Shown here piece by piece: positions 22,700-34,965 of a DNA stretch of 64,000 bases; the first letter of the stretch is position 1; each line of letters begins with the position of its first letter. A model generated the notes under the pieces. The model searched no databases and was not told the origin of the DNA. It saw only the letters and a program-made list of their open reading frames with translations. Where the stretch lies: assembly GCA_947034895.1 (NCBI GenBank), contig OX344765.1, positions 2,609,001-2,673,000 on the forward strand. The letters run 5' to 3'. The DNA is from Rhytidiadelphus loreus (taxonomy: Eukaryota > Streptophyta > Bryopsida > Hypnales > Hylocomiaceae). The position numbers and the translations under genes were made by a program.

Positions 22700-22940
22700 A
22701 TACTTAAGTAAATAAATAAATTTGAAATTAGTTTTTTTATATTTATAATATGTATACTTGAAAAGCTTTAAATCATTGTATTTTGAATGCCTAATGAATG
22801 CCTAATGCCTAATGAATGCCCAAGGAGCTTTAGTTTGGAGGCAATTGTGAAATCTCTACCCCAAAATAAACTTTGAAGTCTTATTTTGAATCTAATTTTC
22901 AATATTTTTGGAAAAAATAAATTAAAACATAGGATGTAAG
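22700..22940 (+). repeat. Dispersed repeat, copy 1
   Basis: Similar to 43270-43465. Shared blocks include GAAAAGCTTTAAATCATT, GGAGCTTTAGTTTG, GGCAATTGTGAAATCTCT and AATAAACTTTGAAGTCTT. Copy 1 contains a short local expansion of an AATGCCT word around 22785-22820. Confidence 0.55.
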
Positions 22941-24040
22941 ATCATAACCACGTCTTGATGCAAATAATGAAAAGATGACCAAAGTTTAGATGAAGGAATA
23001 ATGAAGCAATCCAAAACCCTAAATTGAAAATTAAGATAAATCATATTACAATATACTTTATGCTAGGATCAAATTCTTTAAAAATAATTCAAAAAATAAT
23101 TCAATATGGCATCCAATGAAATTCTTAGAAATTATAACATGACATAATTGAATAGTGTGAAAAGCATTCAAGGAAATAACCTTAATCCTCAAAAAAATTA
23201 TAAAGCCAAAGCTTTGAGTACCAGTAAAACCATGAGTATTGGTAAAGCCTTGAGTACCAATAAAGCTAAGAGTACTATTAATGGTCACCTAATATTCTCA
23301 AACACACTAAATGTCATGATATATTTTGAACCTTATAAAATGAACTTCCAAAAATTCTAAATTGAGTTATCCAAAGGAAAATCAACCCGAAAAGAGATGA
23401 TTTCGTATGGGGCCTAACAAATGCGATCCCACCGTACAATACCCTACTTATAATAAAGATGAGCTTTACATATATAATGAGAAGGAAAATTTTTAAAAGG
23501 CCTATACTAATGTATTTTCCATTATTTGTGTTTGTGTTAAAAATGAACATTCGGAAGTTAAAATCTCTCCATTTTTTTGGCCAAAATGCCCTAATTTTGC
23601 TTCAATGTGACATCTCCTATATCCTCAATAAAATACAATAAATGCAGTTTCTCCTTATCTTTTGAGGGAAATGGAGTGCCAACTCCTCTCCAAATCCGGA
23701 ATTGTGGATCAGCACAGAAAATATGCTTTTATGGGACAATGTATCCGTCTTGGGTGGGTTCCCAACTCCCAAGAGATACCCTCGCACCGCATGGATGAAA
23801 CTTCACCCAACATTCCTTCCATCCAGAGCACATGTCATCCAAAACCGGGATGTACACATGGATGAACTGCTGGGGGGTCTCCGTCCAGAACAGAATCTCT
23901 TCAGTTGTTATCCATAAGGGAACACGTAAGTTATCCACATGGGAACATGTAAGTTAAGTCCAGAAACTATGAACATGAGTCATATGGTGACCTGTCAGGT
24001 GGCGTATGGCAGCTGCCAGTCATCCTTATTGCCCCAGCCA
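22941..24040. other. Intergenic, no supported gene
   Basis: A GC-richer patch at 23640-23950 is open in several frames on both strands, for example a plus-strand frame ending at 23917. No family, start context or splice partners were recognised. It may be a gene relic. Confidence 0.35.
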
Positions 24041-24044
24041 AGGG

Positions 24045-24220
24045 TACAGTATATGTAAAAATTGCCCCCTATTTTGAGCTGCCTAAATTTTGTATTTCTT
24101 CACCTCCTGGAACTAATTTGGGGCCTCTGATTGCAAATACGAATTCAAAATTTGCAAATTTTATCATGGGTGGCATATAGAAGATTTCAGTGTTTTCTCC
24201 ACGGGTAAAAGATGGGGCAA
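24045..24220 (+). repeat. Dispersed repeat, copy 1 of a pair
   Basis: Matches 31462-31625. Shared blocks are CCCCCTATTTTG, CTCTGATTGCAAATA, GAATTCAAAA and TTGCAAATTTTATCA. No ends or coding sequence identified. Confidence 0.55.
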
Positions 24221-24289
24221 TAAGAAGGTCAATCTTTGCTGGTCATTATTAACAAGCTGAAACTTGGGATGAACACAAAATAACTTCTT

Positions 24290-24600
24290 GAATATAAGGT
24301 GGGTACCCCCCAAACTACCACTTCTTGCTTTTGTGCCTAGTTACCATTATTAGCTTGGTCAAATTTTAATTGATTTTCTTATTGGCAAGTGAAAGGAGGT
24401 AAATTCCAACTCACCAAAGAACACAACATTTGGATACGGTTTGCAAAAGTTAGGAGGGATCAAAGTTTAGTTTGTTAGAAGTTATTGCATTGTTTCTTCA
24501 ACATATGTAGAAATTGATTTTGGACATATACATAGAGAGATTATGGTGGTTTTAGACAAGGTGCAATTTTGGGTGTATCTACTTTAGAATTGGCTTACAT
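24290..24600 (+). repeat. Dispersed repeat, copy 2 of three
   Basis: Resembles 41190-41500 in the same orientation and 16563-16885 in inverse. Shared blocks are ACCCCCCAAA/ACCCCTCAAA, ATTGGCAAGTGAAA, AACACAACATTTGG and TTGTTTCTTCAA. Confidence 0.5.
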
Positions 24601-26489
24601 ATAGAGTCAGGACTAGTGAACCTCACAAATGATCCATGGGATGGGAGTCCGATTCTTTTAGAATATCCATCCCACTAATCATCAATGACGTCTATTGGCC
24701 CTCAACTCCACATGTAAGTCAATTCTTAAACACACACCATCTTCATTCATGATATAAAAGCTTGTAATTTGCATTTGTTATTAGCAAAAGGAATCAAGTC
24801 CAATGGAGTAATCTTAAAATGCCTAAGGGGATGTTTTACATCCTTTGGATGATTTGAGGGAGGCCTTAAAGATGGATTTTTTTTTCATTCAATTATTTTG
24901 AGGGAGTTGTTTAAACCCATTTTCAATATGAGGTGTTGAATATATATCCTCTTTGTGATATTTTTGAGTATCCTACACAACAAAATGACAACTTCGTGGA
25001 TCACCAAGTAGCAACTTATGCTCCTTTCTTTTGACTTCAATTTTAGCTACAAATACAATATCTCAAAATTTGAGACCAACTAGTGAAATGAAGACTATCA
25101 AGTCAATTTTCTATAGTCACACCTATAGAGAACATTGTAGATTCTTTAAAATTATTTTGTATTTAATATTATTTTTTGAGTTTTTATTTAAAAAAATCCT
25201 AGTAATTTTAAATTTTCACAAAAGAATTTTAAATTTGTACCACTTATAAAAGAAATGTGATGAAATAGTTTTTAAATAAATATAAAAATATTCATTCATA
25301 CATAGTTGCAATATGGGAGCATATAGAGAGGAAGACTTTGAAATTTGAGAAAGTAGTCATAGATAAGGTAGCAACATCTAATTGCAACACTTTCCATTCA
25401 TCCAACACCTAGAAAGTGGCCTTGAATGAACACTTCCAAGACTCAATACCACCACCACTTTTAAGAAGCAACTAATGAAAGTTGAGACATTTCATACTTC
25501 AACGGTGTTCATTCAAGGTGAATTTAGTGTTAAGTATAGGCTACTCTATGTTTTCAACTTCAAATATTTGTAAAATAATACTAGAGTGTCAAGAAATTAT
25601 AAAACCATTTGGATTGCATTTTTGTTGAGTTTGTTAACAACCTCATCAATTTTTTTTAAGTCATTTGATCTTTGAGAGAGTGGATTTAGAAAAAGTGTCT
25701 CTTTTAGGTGTTGCTACCTTAGATTATTGTTTACAATGTAAGTCCTCTAAATATGAGAGCCTAAAGTCAATTTTGGTAACTATTTTTTTCAATCCTTTAA
25801 AATTTTATTATTTATTCAAAAATTAGCTCAAAAAAAGCATGCCACAAAATGTTGAATTCCGTCTTGCCTTCCAATAACTAGCAACAAAAATTAAATAATT
25901 TTGTAATGGAAATCCAATTTAGATGCCAATATTAGATTAAGTTACCTTGAATCTTAAAAGCATTCTCAAGACTACTCTTTACATCACTCATGATACCAAG
26001 TGAGAACTCTATTTTGGAAGAATATTGTTTTTTTTATCAGCTTGGCTTTATATTTTTAATCCTTCGAGGAAATGCAAGTTGTGATCTTCAATGAAGTGAT
26101 GATCATATACTTCTTGAGCATGAAAAATTTATTCCTTTTTGAACAATGTGATTGTTGAGGAATAATTGCTCATCAATAATATTATTGAACTACATCTCTA
26201 ATTTCATTTATTGCTAATTTATTCTTCATTGAGTTGTTGATTTTTACTAGCAAAGGAGGAAAGACAAAGTACATATTTTCCTACATTGAGGCTAGTTTTC
26301 TTTTGCTTTGAAAGAGCATTTATTTTCAATTAAAGTGTATGAGACAAATAAAACAAGAAAGAATCGATTAAGATCTTGGACCAATCTAATGACATTGGAA
26401 GTCAAAGTGCATGGGAGCAAACTTCCAAGCAGGCAAAGAAAGGATATTGGTGCAATCAACACTTTCAACTTAATGAAACTAAGTAAATT
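24601..26489. other. AT-rich intergenic, nothing recognised
   Basis: Only short chance frames; no repeat boundaries or genes supported. Confidence 0.5.
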
Positions 26490-27540
26490 CTATTGTTTGA
26501 GTCACATTTTGATTGTCACCTCTATTCTCAAAGTATTTGAGAAGACAATTCCTACAAGTCATATTTGGATGGATAGCATGTCTTTGTGTCAAATGGAACC
26601 ATATTTTATATTCATGGTCACATTTCAGTTGTCATGTCTTTTCTCATAGTACTTGAGGAGAAGATTCCTAAGAACCATAACATTCCTACATTCACCAGGT
26701 GAACTAAATTCCATTGTAAGGGTCATCTTTGAAGTTGCCACCTCTCTTTTCATCTTATTTGAGAAGAAGATTCCTACAACTTATATGTAGATTGGTAGTA
26801 TATTTATTGTTAGGGTCACCTTTTGGTTTTCATCTCTCTTCTCATTGTGCTCAAGAAGAAGATTTTATGAGTTATATCTGGATCTATGGATAGCATATTC
26901 TTGTGTCAAATGGAACTAAACTCCAATGTAAGGGTCAATTTTTGGTTGTCATATCTCTTCACATAGTACTTGAACAATAGATTTCAACAAACCATATATA
27001 GATTATTATTACTTTGTGCCAAATGAAACTAGACTCCATTAACAAGGTCATGTATGGGTTGTAGCCTATCTTCTAATGGTGATTTAGAAAAAGATTCCTA
27101 CTAGCTATATTTGAATGGACAACATATCTCTCCGCCAAATTGAACTGGACTCCAATATCAAAGTCACTTTTGGGTTTCCACCTTTTTTCTTAGAATAGTT
27201 GAGGAGAAGATTCCTATGAGACATATTTGGGTCCATAGATAGCATATCTCTATGCCAAATAGAACTAATAAGAAGAAGATACCTTTTCATGCTCACCTCT
27301 TTTCTCATAGTACTTGAGAAGAAGATTCCTATGAGCTCAATTGATAGATATCTCTCTGCCAAATGGGACTAAACATCACTACTAGGGTTACCTTTTTATT
27401 GTCACATTTTTTCTCATAGGACTTGAGCAATAGATTCCTATAAGTTATATATGAATAAACAACATATGTTTGTTGCAAATGGAGCTATACTCTACTATTT
27501 GGGTCACCTTTTGGTTGCCATCTCACTACTAAAGAATTTG
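26490..27540 (+). repeat. Diverged tandem array, unit about 115 bp
   Basis: About nine units. Each carries versions of TTTTGGTTGTCACCTC, TTCTCATAGTACTTGAG, AAGAAGATTCCTAC and GCCAAATGGAACTAAACTCC in this order. The AAGATTCC landmark recurs near 26540, 26655, 26768, 26855, 26972, 27092, 27208, 27322 and 27430. Units differ considerably, so the array is old. No open frame spans it. Confidence 0.8.
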
Positions 27541-28969
27541 ATATCTAAGGCAATAGCCTATGCTACAAATGTAGATTCAGAAGTTCTCTTGACTTTAACA
27601 GTTCAATTTCAAAAGTGGATAACATGAATGTGTACATCAATTTTATTTATCTTATGCATATGCTATGTTATATTTTAAAATTAAATGTGAACAATGATGT
27701 GGCAATGTATGGTGTTTCTTGGAGGAAATTTTGTAGTATAGAATAACAGAAGATTTCCAAATGTACAATAATGATGGTTTTCAAAAATACAATTTACAAA
27801 ACGAACTTAAAATTTGCATTTTAAAGGATTTTAACAATATAAAGGATTGTAAAAAGTAATATTACATGCTCACATTTTTATGATCATAGAAAATTTATAC
27901 ATTTGAAGAATTCAAAAACTAGAAAATATTTCAAATCAAGGAAGAATTTTCATTTCGTAAAGAAATTTAAATCTACTATGTATCTATATTCTATGTAAAT
28001 TCTTGAATTCATAAAAGTCACAAATCTATAAATCTCTAATCTACAAAATATTGAATACATAATTCATAAATCCATAAGGTCCTAAATTCCTAATCAAATC
28101 TTTAAATTCTTGACTAGAAAAGCTGAAATGATGCTTAATAATACAACAAAGCAAAAACAATGTTAAAGCAACTTGGAAATTAGACAAATTTTTTATGTCA
28201 ATTTCCAACTTAAATAATACTCCGTACAAAATTTATGAAAATACAACACACTAGAAAATATGCAACACTCTAGTATTAGTATCAAATCAACATCACGTTC
28301 AAATTGAAATGGCAATAGATTATTGTGTACAATTGCAAGCCTATATATAATGTATTGGAGAGGATGGAAAGATGAACTCATTGTAGCAAATATATTGTGA
28401 AAATAGCACCTTGTAGATTCAAAATTGATGCAAGAAGAATTTTTGTCACTAATTGCATACTTGATTATAAACATATTTGAATTTTCTAAGAGATTAATAT
28501 TTATACATTGTAGTGTACCAATATATTTCACATACGATAAATAATGTGAAGTGATATACAAGAAAAAAAAATGCTAAAAAGACTTACAAAATCCAAAAAA
28601 TTATACTAAAACATTGAGTCAAAACTCAAGAAATTAGAATGCATATTAAAGAAAAAGTGAGAAGGAAAATGAAAACTAAAAAAGAGGCGGCACATGCAAT
28701 CTACCAATATAGTTTACAAAATTGTGTTGAAACATTGAACCAAATGATGTGTAATTAGAAGAAAGAGTAGTGGATAGTGACATGAGAGCAAAGATTTATT
28801 AATAGAGTGTACAAAACTTTCATGAAACATTGTACTAGCCAGTAGTCATAGGATTTTGCTAAAACAATGAGCCCAAAGTCACAAAACTATGTTGATTGAA
28901 CATTCATACAAATAAAAAAAATCAAGGGGAAGAAGAGAGTGAGTCAAGAAGAGCTCCAAAAATCTAATA
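27541..28969. other. AT-rich intergenic, nothing recognised
   Basis: No supported gene, RNA or repeat ends. Confidence 0.5.
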
Positions 28970-29970
28970 CCAAAATCTTAAAACCCTGCCGAACCATCAA
29001 GTCAAGACCTCACATCTTCATTGTGTAATCGAGGAAATAGTAAGAGACAAGAGATGACAAGATGATGTCATGGTTTTAGATTTTCAAATCAAAACTTGCC
29101 TAATCAAAATGCTTACATAAGCTTTTGCTACTTATTTCTACATGCATTGAATCATCCAAACATCTTGCATTCATTCACTAAAAATAAATCTACATCACCA
29201 TCTTCTTGAGTTGGCAAAGTTTTTTACTAATGGAATGAAAATTGTAAAAGGCCTTCTCAATAAGTGAAGAAGGGATTGCAACCCTTGTACAAAATGTGAA
29301 AGGCAATGCTAATAAATGAAGAGGGGATTGTGACACCTCTGTACAAAATGTGGAAGGCCATGCCAGTAAGTGAAGAGGGGATTGTGACACCCCTGTACAA
29401 AATGTAAAAGGCCTCACCAATAAATGAAGAGGGGATTGTGACACCTCTGTACACTGAATGTGGAAGGCTATGCCAATAAGTGAAGAGGGGATTGTGACGC
29501 CCCTGTACAAAATGTAGAAGGCCTCACCAATAAATGAAGAGGGGATTGTGACGCCCCTTACAAAATATGGAAGGCCTCACCAATAAGTGAAGAGGAGATT
29601 GTGACACCCCTATACAAACTTTGTTTATTGATCTTGCTAGTTCTCTTTTCACAATGTAAATCCAAGTTTCCAAGCCCTTCTCAAGTTTAGCCAATCAACA
29701 CCGTCAAATAATTGCCAATCAATTTGGACCCCTCAACTCTCCATTTGGTGTAAACATGTCCTAAACAACTTGCATTTCAATTGTTATGCTTGTCAGCATG
29801 TTTCTATTTTTGGTTGAGCTATGCAACAAAGTTTAGGATATTTTTTGAGTTTTACCAACTATTTTCCTTCAATCCCCATTTTGAACCATTTTTTTGAGTA
29901 CCAAGTCTCTATTTTTTACCTATCTTTTTACTCCACGTAAAATTTTATAGATTTTTTCACCGTTTTCTTT
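28970..29970 (+). repeat. Composite repeat block I with 58-bp minisatellite
   Basis: Contains six or more tandem copies (about 29250-29610) of a unit near 58 bp. The unit's core includes CAATAAGTGAAGAGGGGATT, GTGACGCCCCTGTACAAAAT and GGAAGGCC. It is followed by a shared tail with GTTTTACCAACTATTTTCC and CTCTATTTTTTACC. Open frames here are by-products of the repeat. Confidence 0.8.
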
Positions 29971-29999
29971 ATGTACCTACTAATCTATCAAGCCAAAAC

Positions 30000-30800
30000 C
30001 TACAACACTTTGCTAAACCATCAAGCCAAGACTTCAAACCCTTGTTGTATAATTGAGAAAGTAATAAGAGACAAGAGAAGGTAGGATGATGCTATAGTTT
30101 TAGATTTTCCAATCAAAACTTGTCATTTGGAAAATGCTTACATGAGCTTTTGCTATTTTATCTCTACATGCATTGAATCATCTAAGCACATTCATTCACT
30201 TAAATAAATCTACATCACCATCTTTTTGAGTTGGCAAAGGTTCTTATTGGTAGAATGAAAACTGTGGAAGGCCTTCTCAATAAGTGGAGAGGGGATTGCG
30301 GCACCTGTACCAAATGTGAAAGGCCATGGCAATAAGTGAAGAGGGGATTGCGACCCCTATACAAAATGTGAAAGGCCATGCCAATTAGTAAAGAAGGGAT
30401 TGTAAGGCTTGTACAAACTATGAAAGACCTTGCCAATAAGTGAAGAGGGGATTGTGGCGCCCTTGTACAAACTCTGTTTTATTGATCTTGCCAATTCTCA
30501 TTTGACAATGTGAACCCAAGTTTCCAAGCCCTTCTTCTTCTTCTTCTTCTTCTTCAACCAATCAAAATTGTCAAAAATTTGGACCCCTCACCTCTCTCCA
30601 ATGGTGTAAAAAGGCCTAAACAACTAGCATTTCAATTGTTATATTCGTCAGCATATTTTCATTATTGGTTGAGCTATGCAACAAAGATTGGGATTTCTTT
30701 TAAATTTTACCAACTATTTTCCTTCAATTCCCATATCGAACCATTTTTTGAGTTCCAAGTCTCTATTTTTTCTCTGCCTTTTTACTCTACGTAGAAATAC
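30000..30800 (+). repeat. Composite repeat block II, direct copy of block I
   Basis: Same order as block I: a leader with AACCATCAAGCCAAGAC, a minisatellite (about 30268-30470, four units), then the GTTGAGCTATGCAACAAAG and TTTTACCAACTATTTTCC tail. It also has a (CTT)n run at 30531-30555. Confidence 0.8.
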
Positions 30801-31461
30801 TATAGATTTTTTCACCATTTCTTTTTTACGTTTTCAATTTGCAATTGTTTTTTTCCCAACAATTCCACTGGCTAACAATGAACTTACCAGCAGTTCTCCG
30901 CAAACATTGCTATGCAGCCAGAGTGCCATGGAGAATTTCAAATTTAGAAAAATTGCAGATTTGTGCCACAGTGACAGTGAGGCAATTCTAAGTATAAGTT
31001 TATTATTTTCCTGTGCAGGATTTTACAACAAGCACTACTAATAGCCAAAATGGGTATGAATAGCATTTAATCACACCAAATATGGTGACACACTATATTA
31101 CTCACATGAAACTACAGGCTTCCCTAAATTATATTCCTACAGCGTACCAGGGAGTGGGGTACTCTATTTAGGGGCACGGGCTGGTTCACTAGGAAGCTTC
31201 AGAACTTGGACCACAACTAAAAAAAAATACTTCGGCAGGAGGTAAGGTATAAAGCTATATAATAAGAACACCATAGGGAAATATTTTAATATTTTTTTTA
31301 TATAAGAAGGTCCCAAATGAAGTTATTCCAATACTCGATGATTTAAGCTTTAATACATCAGCATAATTTAGACCCTAAGTGCCCAAGGCACCAAATTTGC
31401 AGGATGCTAAACCCGTCCTACAAAGTCGACCATGCAAAGTAAATTTTGTATTACTACATAG
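30801..31461. other. Intergenic with a solo piggyBac-like end
   Basis: ACCCTAAGTGCCCAAGGCACC at about 31373 matches the end of the 637-644 bp TTAA family, but the TTAA is lost and no right end was found. There is no gene. Confidence 0.45.
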
Positions 31462-31625
31462 TAACTGTAAAAGAAAATAACCCCCTATTTTGTGCATGTT
31501 CTCCACCTCTCCTAGCTAATTTGGGACCTCTGATTGCAAATATGAATTCAAAAGTTGCAAATTTTATCACGGGTCAAAATTTTTAAAAATTCTTGTATTT
31601 TTTCCTAGGAATAAATTTACCTTGT
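31462..31625 (+). repeat. Dispersed repeat, copy 2 of a pair
   Basis: Second copy of the block at 24045-24220, about 75 percent alike by eye. Confidence 0.55.
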
Positions 31626-31739
31626 AGGGCCCACCTTGTAAGACTTTTTTTATTTTTTATTTTCTCAAACCTGGAATTTTATTCCAAGAAGAAAACCAAA
31701 AACTTTGTAAGACGTCCTGCACCAAAAATTCTGTTGTCC

Positions 31740-32440
31740 ACAATACTTTGAAGTTAAATAAAACCTTTCCAAGCGGTAAGCTCATAAGCACCCAACGGAT
31801 CCAAAAATTTATGAAGAGCGAAGGCCAATCGAAGAGTCTTCATCACTCAAATGATGGTATTCCTCTTCAACGGTATATACGGTCTGCTGCGCAGCCCCAA
31901 CTGAAAGTATTCCTTTCCACACGTGTCAGACTCCCATGTGAGGAGTCGCTCGTTTTACGACCGTTAATTTGGGCTTCAGGCGGCGCTCCATTCTGGTACC
32001 TGTCGTTAATCAGTTGCAACACCCGCCGGTTTCAAACCAAAAACTCGAAATGATACCCGGAACGACGAAGTTGACACCCGCGCACCAACCGACTCCACTA
32101 CCTACGGTACTACTACTGCAACCCACCCGGTCTGTTGCCAGCGTGGCTTCCGCCGCACCTTTCCCCCCTTCAACGAACATAAAATAGGAAGAACTACAGT
32201 TGTCGAAGTTCCGCCAGCCAGTCTCCGTCGCTTCATGCAATTCAAAAAGTTACTCCAAAACAATCCCCGCAGGTAATTCCGGTAACTACTTTTTCACTAA
32301 CGGACTTTACTGTACCTACTTCCGTCTGCATGTGCCGGTGTGTGTGTGGCCCTTGACGAGTCAAAAAGACCAAGAAAATTTGACTGGACTGGCAGAAATC
32401 ACTCCCATTCGGTGAAAACTTCCAGTTCAAAAGATTAAAA
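31740..32440. other. GC-richer island without a clear gene
   Basis: Contains an ACACGTGTCA word at about 31919, which matches the G-box class of plant regulatory elements, and several short plus-strand frames. One of these is rich in Pro, Thr and Ala (near 32070-32187). No frame continues through convincing splice sites. It could be a promoter or leader of an unrecognised short transcript. Confidence 0.3.
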
Positions 32441-32859
32441 AAATGAAAAATGAAAATAAGGTATAGTTTTGTATAGTGAGGGCAATCAGAGGAGGGAATT
32501 TTGGGGAAAAAAAAATAGAACTAAAAAGAATAGGGCTGACGAGAAGGGTGAAACCTGATGATGATTTTTCAGAATTCCCGACAATGAAGAGATTGCCTGA
32601 CGTAAACATCCATTTAGAAATGGATGAAATAGGTGATAGATGAATGAAAAATCTGTAATTGGTGACTATGCACATGTATGTGTCAAGAAGAGATCGCGGG
32701 AAATAATCCTCCTCCAAAATGAACAAGACTAATTTCTTGGTGGGCTTTTATGGGTGTGTGTTCACCTTTTATTGTTGCAAGAGCAAAAATGAGTGGCGTT
32801 TTTTGTTTTTGTTTTTGAAGTTTTTTCATGTTTTTGGGTGGGCGCTTGTGAATTTCATG

Positions 32860-33065
32860 GAACCTTTAAATAGGTCAATTAAGCCCGTTAAAAACCTTGC
32901 TCAAATTCACTTGAGATTAACTCTTTCTAGTAGAAGCTTCAATGAGGTAATTACATGTAAAAGCAGTGGAATCAATACTTAATAAGATCCCTAATTTGTC
33001 TTTGTTTTATAAATCTTGTTTGCAACCACAAAAAGGTTTAGATTTGTGTATTAGTTTCAAACATC
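32860..33065 (+). repeat. About 200-bp direct repeat, left copy
   Basis: Shares with 33795-34000 the blocks AATTAAGCCC, TTAAAAACCTTG, TTTGCAACCACAA, GTATTAGTTTCAAA/CTATTAGTTTCAAA and GATGAGGTAATTACA in the same order. The pair brackets the inverted repeat block III. Confidence 0.7.
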
Positions 33066-33109
33066 AAGAACCTTTTTCCTTTTTCCTCATTTGGCAAAAA
33101 TCTATAAAA

Positions 33110-33790
33110 TTTCTATGTGGAGTAAAAAGGTAGAGAAAAATGGTTCAACATGGGGATCAAAGGAAAATAGTTGGTAAAACTCAAAAACTCAATCCCAATC
33201 TTTGTTGCATAGCCCAATCAAGAATGAAAACATGTTGATGAACATAACAATTGAAATGCAGGTTGTTTAGGCCCTATTTACACTCAATGGAGAGGTGAGG
33301 GGTCCGAATTTTTTACGGTCTTGATTGGTAGAAATTGGCAAGGGCTTGGAAACTTGGATTCACATTATGAAAAGAGAACTGGCAAGACCAATAAATAGAG
33401 TTTGTACAGGGACGTCACAATCCCTTCTTCCCTTATTGGCCTGGCCTTTGACATTTTGTATAGGCCTCGCAATCCCTTCTTCCCTTATTGGCCTGGCCTT
33501 TCACATTTTGTGTCGGCCTTGCAATCCCTTCTTCACTTATTGGCTGGCCTTTTGCATTTTGTACAAGGGTCACAATCCTCTATTTACGTATTGAAAAGGT
33601 CTTTCACAGTTTTCATTCCATTAGTAAGAACCTTTGCCAACTCAAAAGATGGTGATGTAGATTTATTTGAAGTGAATGAATGCAAGATGTTTGGATGATT
33701 CAATGCATGTAGAGATAAGTAGCAAAAGCTTATGTAAGACGCATTTTCCAAATGGCAAGTTTTGATTGGAAAATCTAAACTATGACATCA
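33110..33790 (-). repeat. Composite repeat block III, inverted copy
   Basis: Reverse complement of blocks I and II. The tail comes first (AAAATAGTTGGTAAAACTC), then the minisatellite (about 33400-33600, three to four units with CAATCCCTTCTTCCCTTATTGG), then the leader. Confidence 0.8.
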
Positions 33791-33794
33791 TTCT

Positions 33795-34000
33795 AAATTA
33801 AGCCCTTAAAAACCTTGGGCAAATTCATTTGAGATTGACTTTTATTAATTGAAGCTTTGATGAGGTAATTACACATAAAAGTGGTGGAATTAGTACCAAG
33901 TATGATTCCTATTATTAATCTATTTTTGCTTATATAAATTTAGTTTGCAACCACAAGAAAATTTAGATTTGTCTATTAGTTTCAAATTCAATAATTTTTT
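33795..34000 (+). repeat. About 200-bp direct repeat, right copy
   Basis: Right-hand partner of 32860-33065, separated by about 730 bp of inverted block III. Confidence 0.7.
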
Positions 34001-34589
34001 TGACTTGTTGGATTCATTACAATACATTAAGGTAATAGGCTCAACATGTTTCTAAAATTGGACTTTGAAGATTCTTGTCTAAAATGTGGAACATCTATTA
34101 ATGAGAGCCTTAGAGCAATTTTGGGTATACCTCATTTTAGCATCTTAAAAACTTCATACTTTTTTCTTCCAATGTTTGAAGAATGCATGCTATGAGAACC
34201 TAAAATCATCCTTTTTTGACTTTAAAGAAGATCCAACGAATTTTTAGATAGTTTAATAATAAGAACCATACTCAAATACATATTCTTACGATTTTAGATG
34301 GAGTTATTTCCCCTCATTGTTGTTTTAGAGAGAAGATACTCCAATTTCTTTATGAGATTGGCATAAATTAAGATTTTGTTCATTTGGTGTTCCACATTGT
34401 AGATTTAGGATTAAAATAAGTGACTCCAAGACAACATACATGTGCTAAGAGGGTAATTTGTAGTATTTAGCAATATAGGAAGGGATCATGATATCTTGTA
34501 TAGATTGTTGAATGAAGAGAGGCTAAGAAGATTAATATATGACTACTTTTGTTGGAATTGTATTATATTAGGTGCAAGTGTGCAATGTA

Positions 34590-34965
34590 CATCATGTTAT
34601 TATTGAAATTGCCATTGATGTAGAATTTAGTACATGTCTTGTTAGTATTGTTATTGCCGCTAGATGTGACTACCATTGACGTAGGATTTAGTGTACATTG
34701 TGTTAGTATGGTTGCCACTGTTGGATGTGATTGACAACAATGTTGGATTTAGTGTACTTCCTATTGTTAGAACTGTCACCACTGTTGGATGTGATTGCCA
34801 ACGATGTTGGATTCAGTGTACGTCCTATTGTTAGTATTGTTACTCCCAGTGGATGCGATTGCCACTGACGTGCGGTTGCCACTAACGTTGGATTTTGTCT
34901 ACGTCCTAGTCTTAGTATTTGTTACCGCCGCTGGATGTGACTACCTAGTGATTTAGGATTTAGTG
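34590..34965 (+). repeat. Diverged tandem array, unit about 65 bp
   Basis: Five or six units, each with versions of TTAGTATTGTTACC, GCTGGATGTGATTGCCA and GACGTAGGATTTAGTGTAC. Units vary by substitutions and small losses. No continuous frame. Confidence 0.7.

Noticed and set aside
23660..23940. Overlapping open frames on both strands in a GC-richer patch
   Set aside because: Three frames are open at once, none has a recognisable family or splice partners, and all are under 75 codons.
29190..29510. 106-codon minus-strand frame with repeated SQSPLHLL-like words
   Set aside because: It is a by-product of the 58-bp minisatellite, and frames shift between units.
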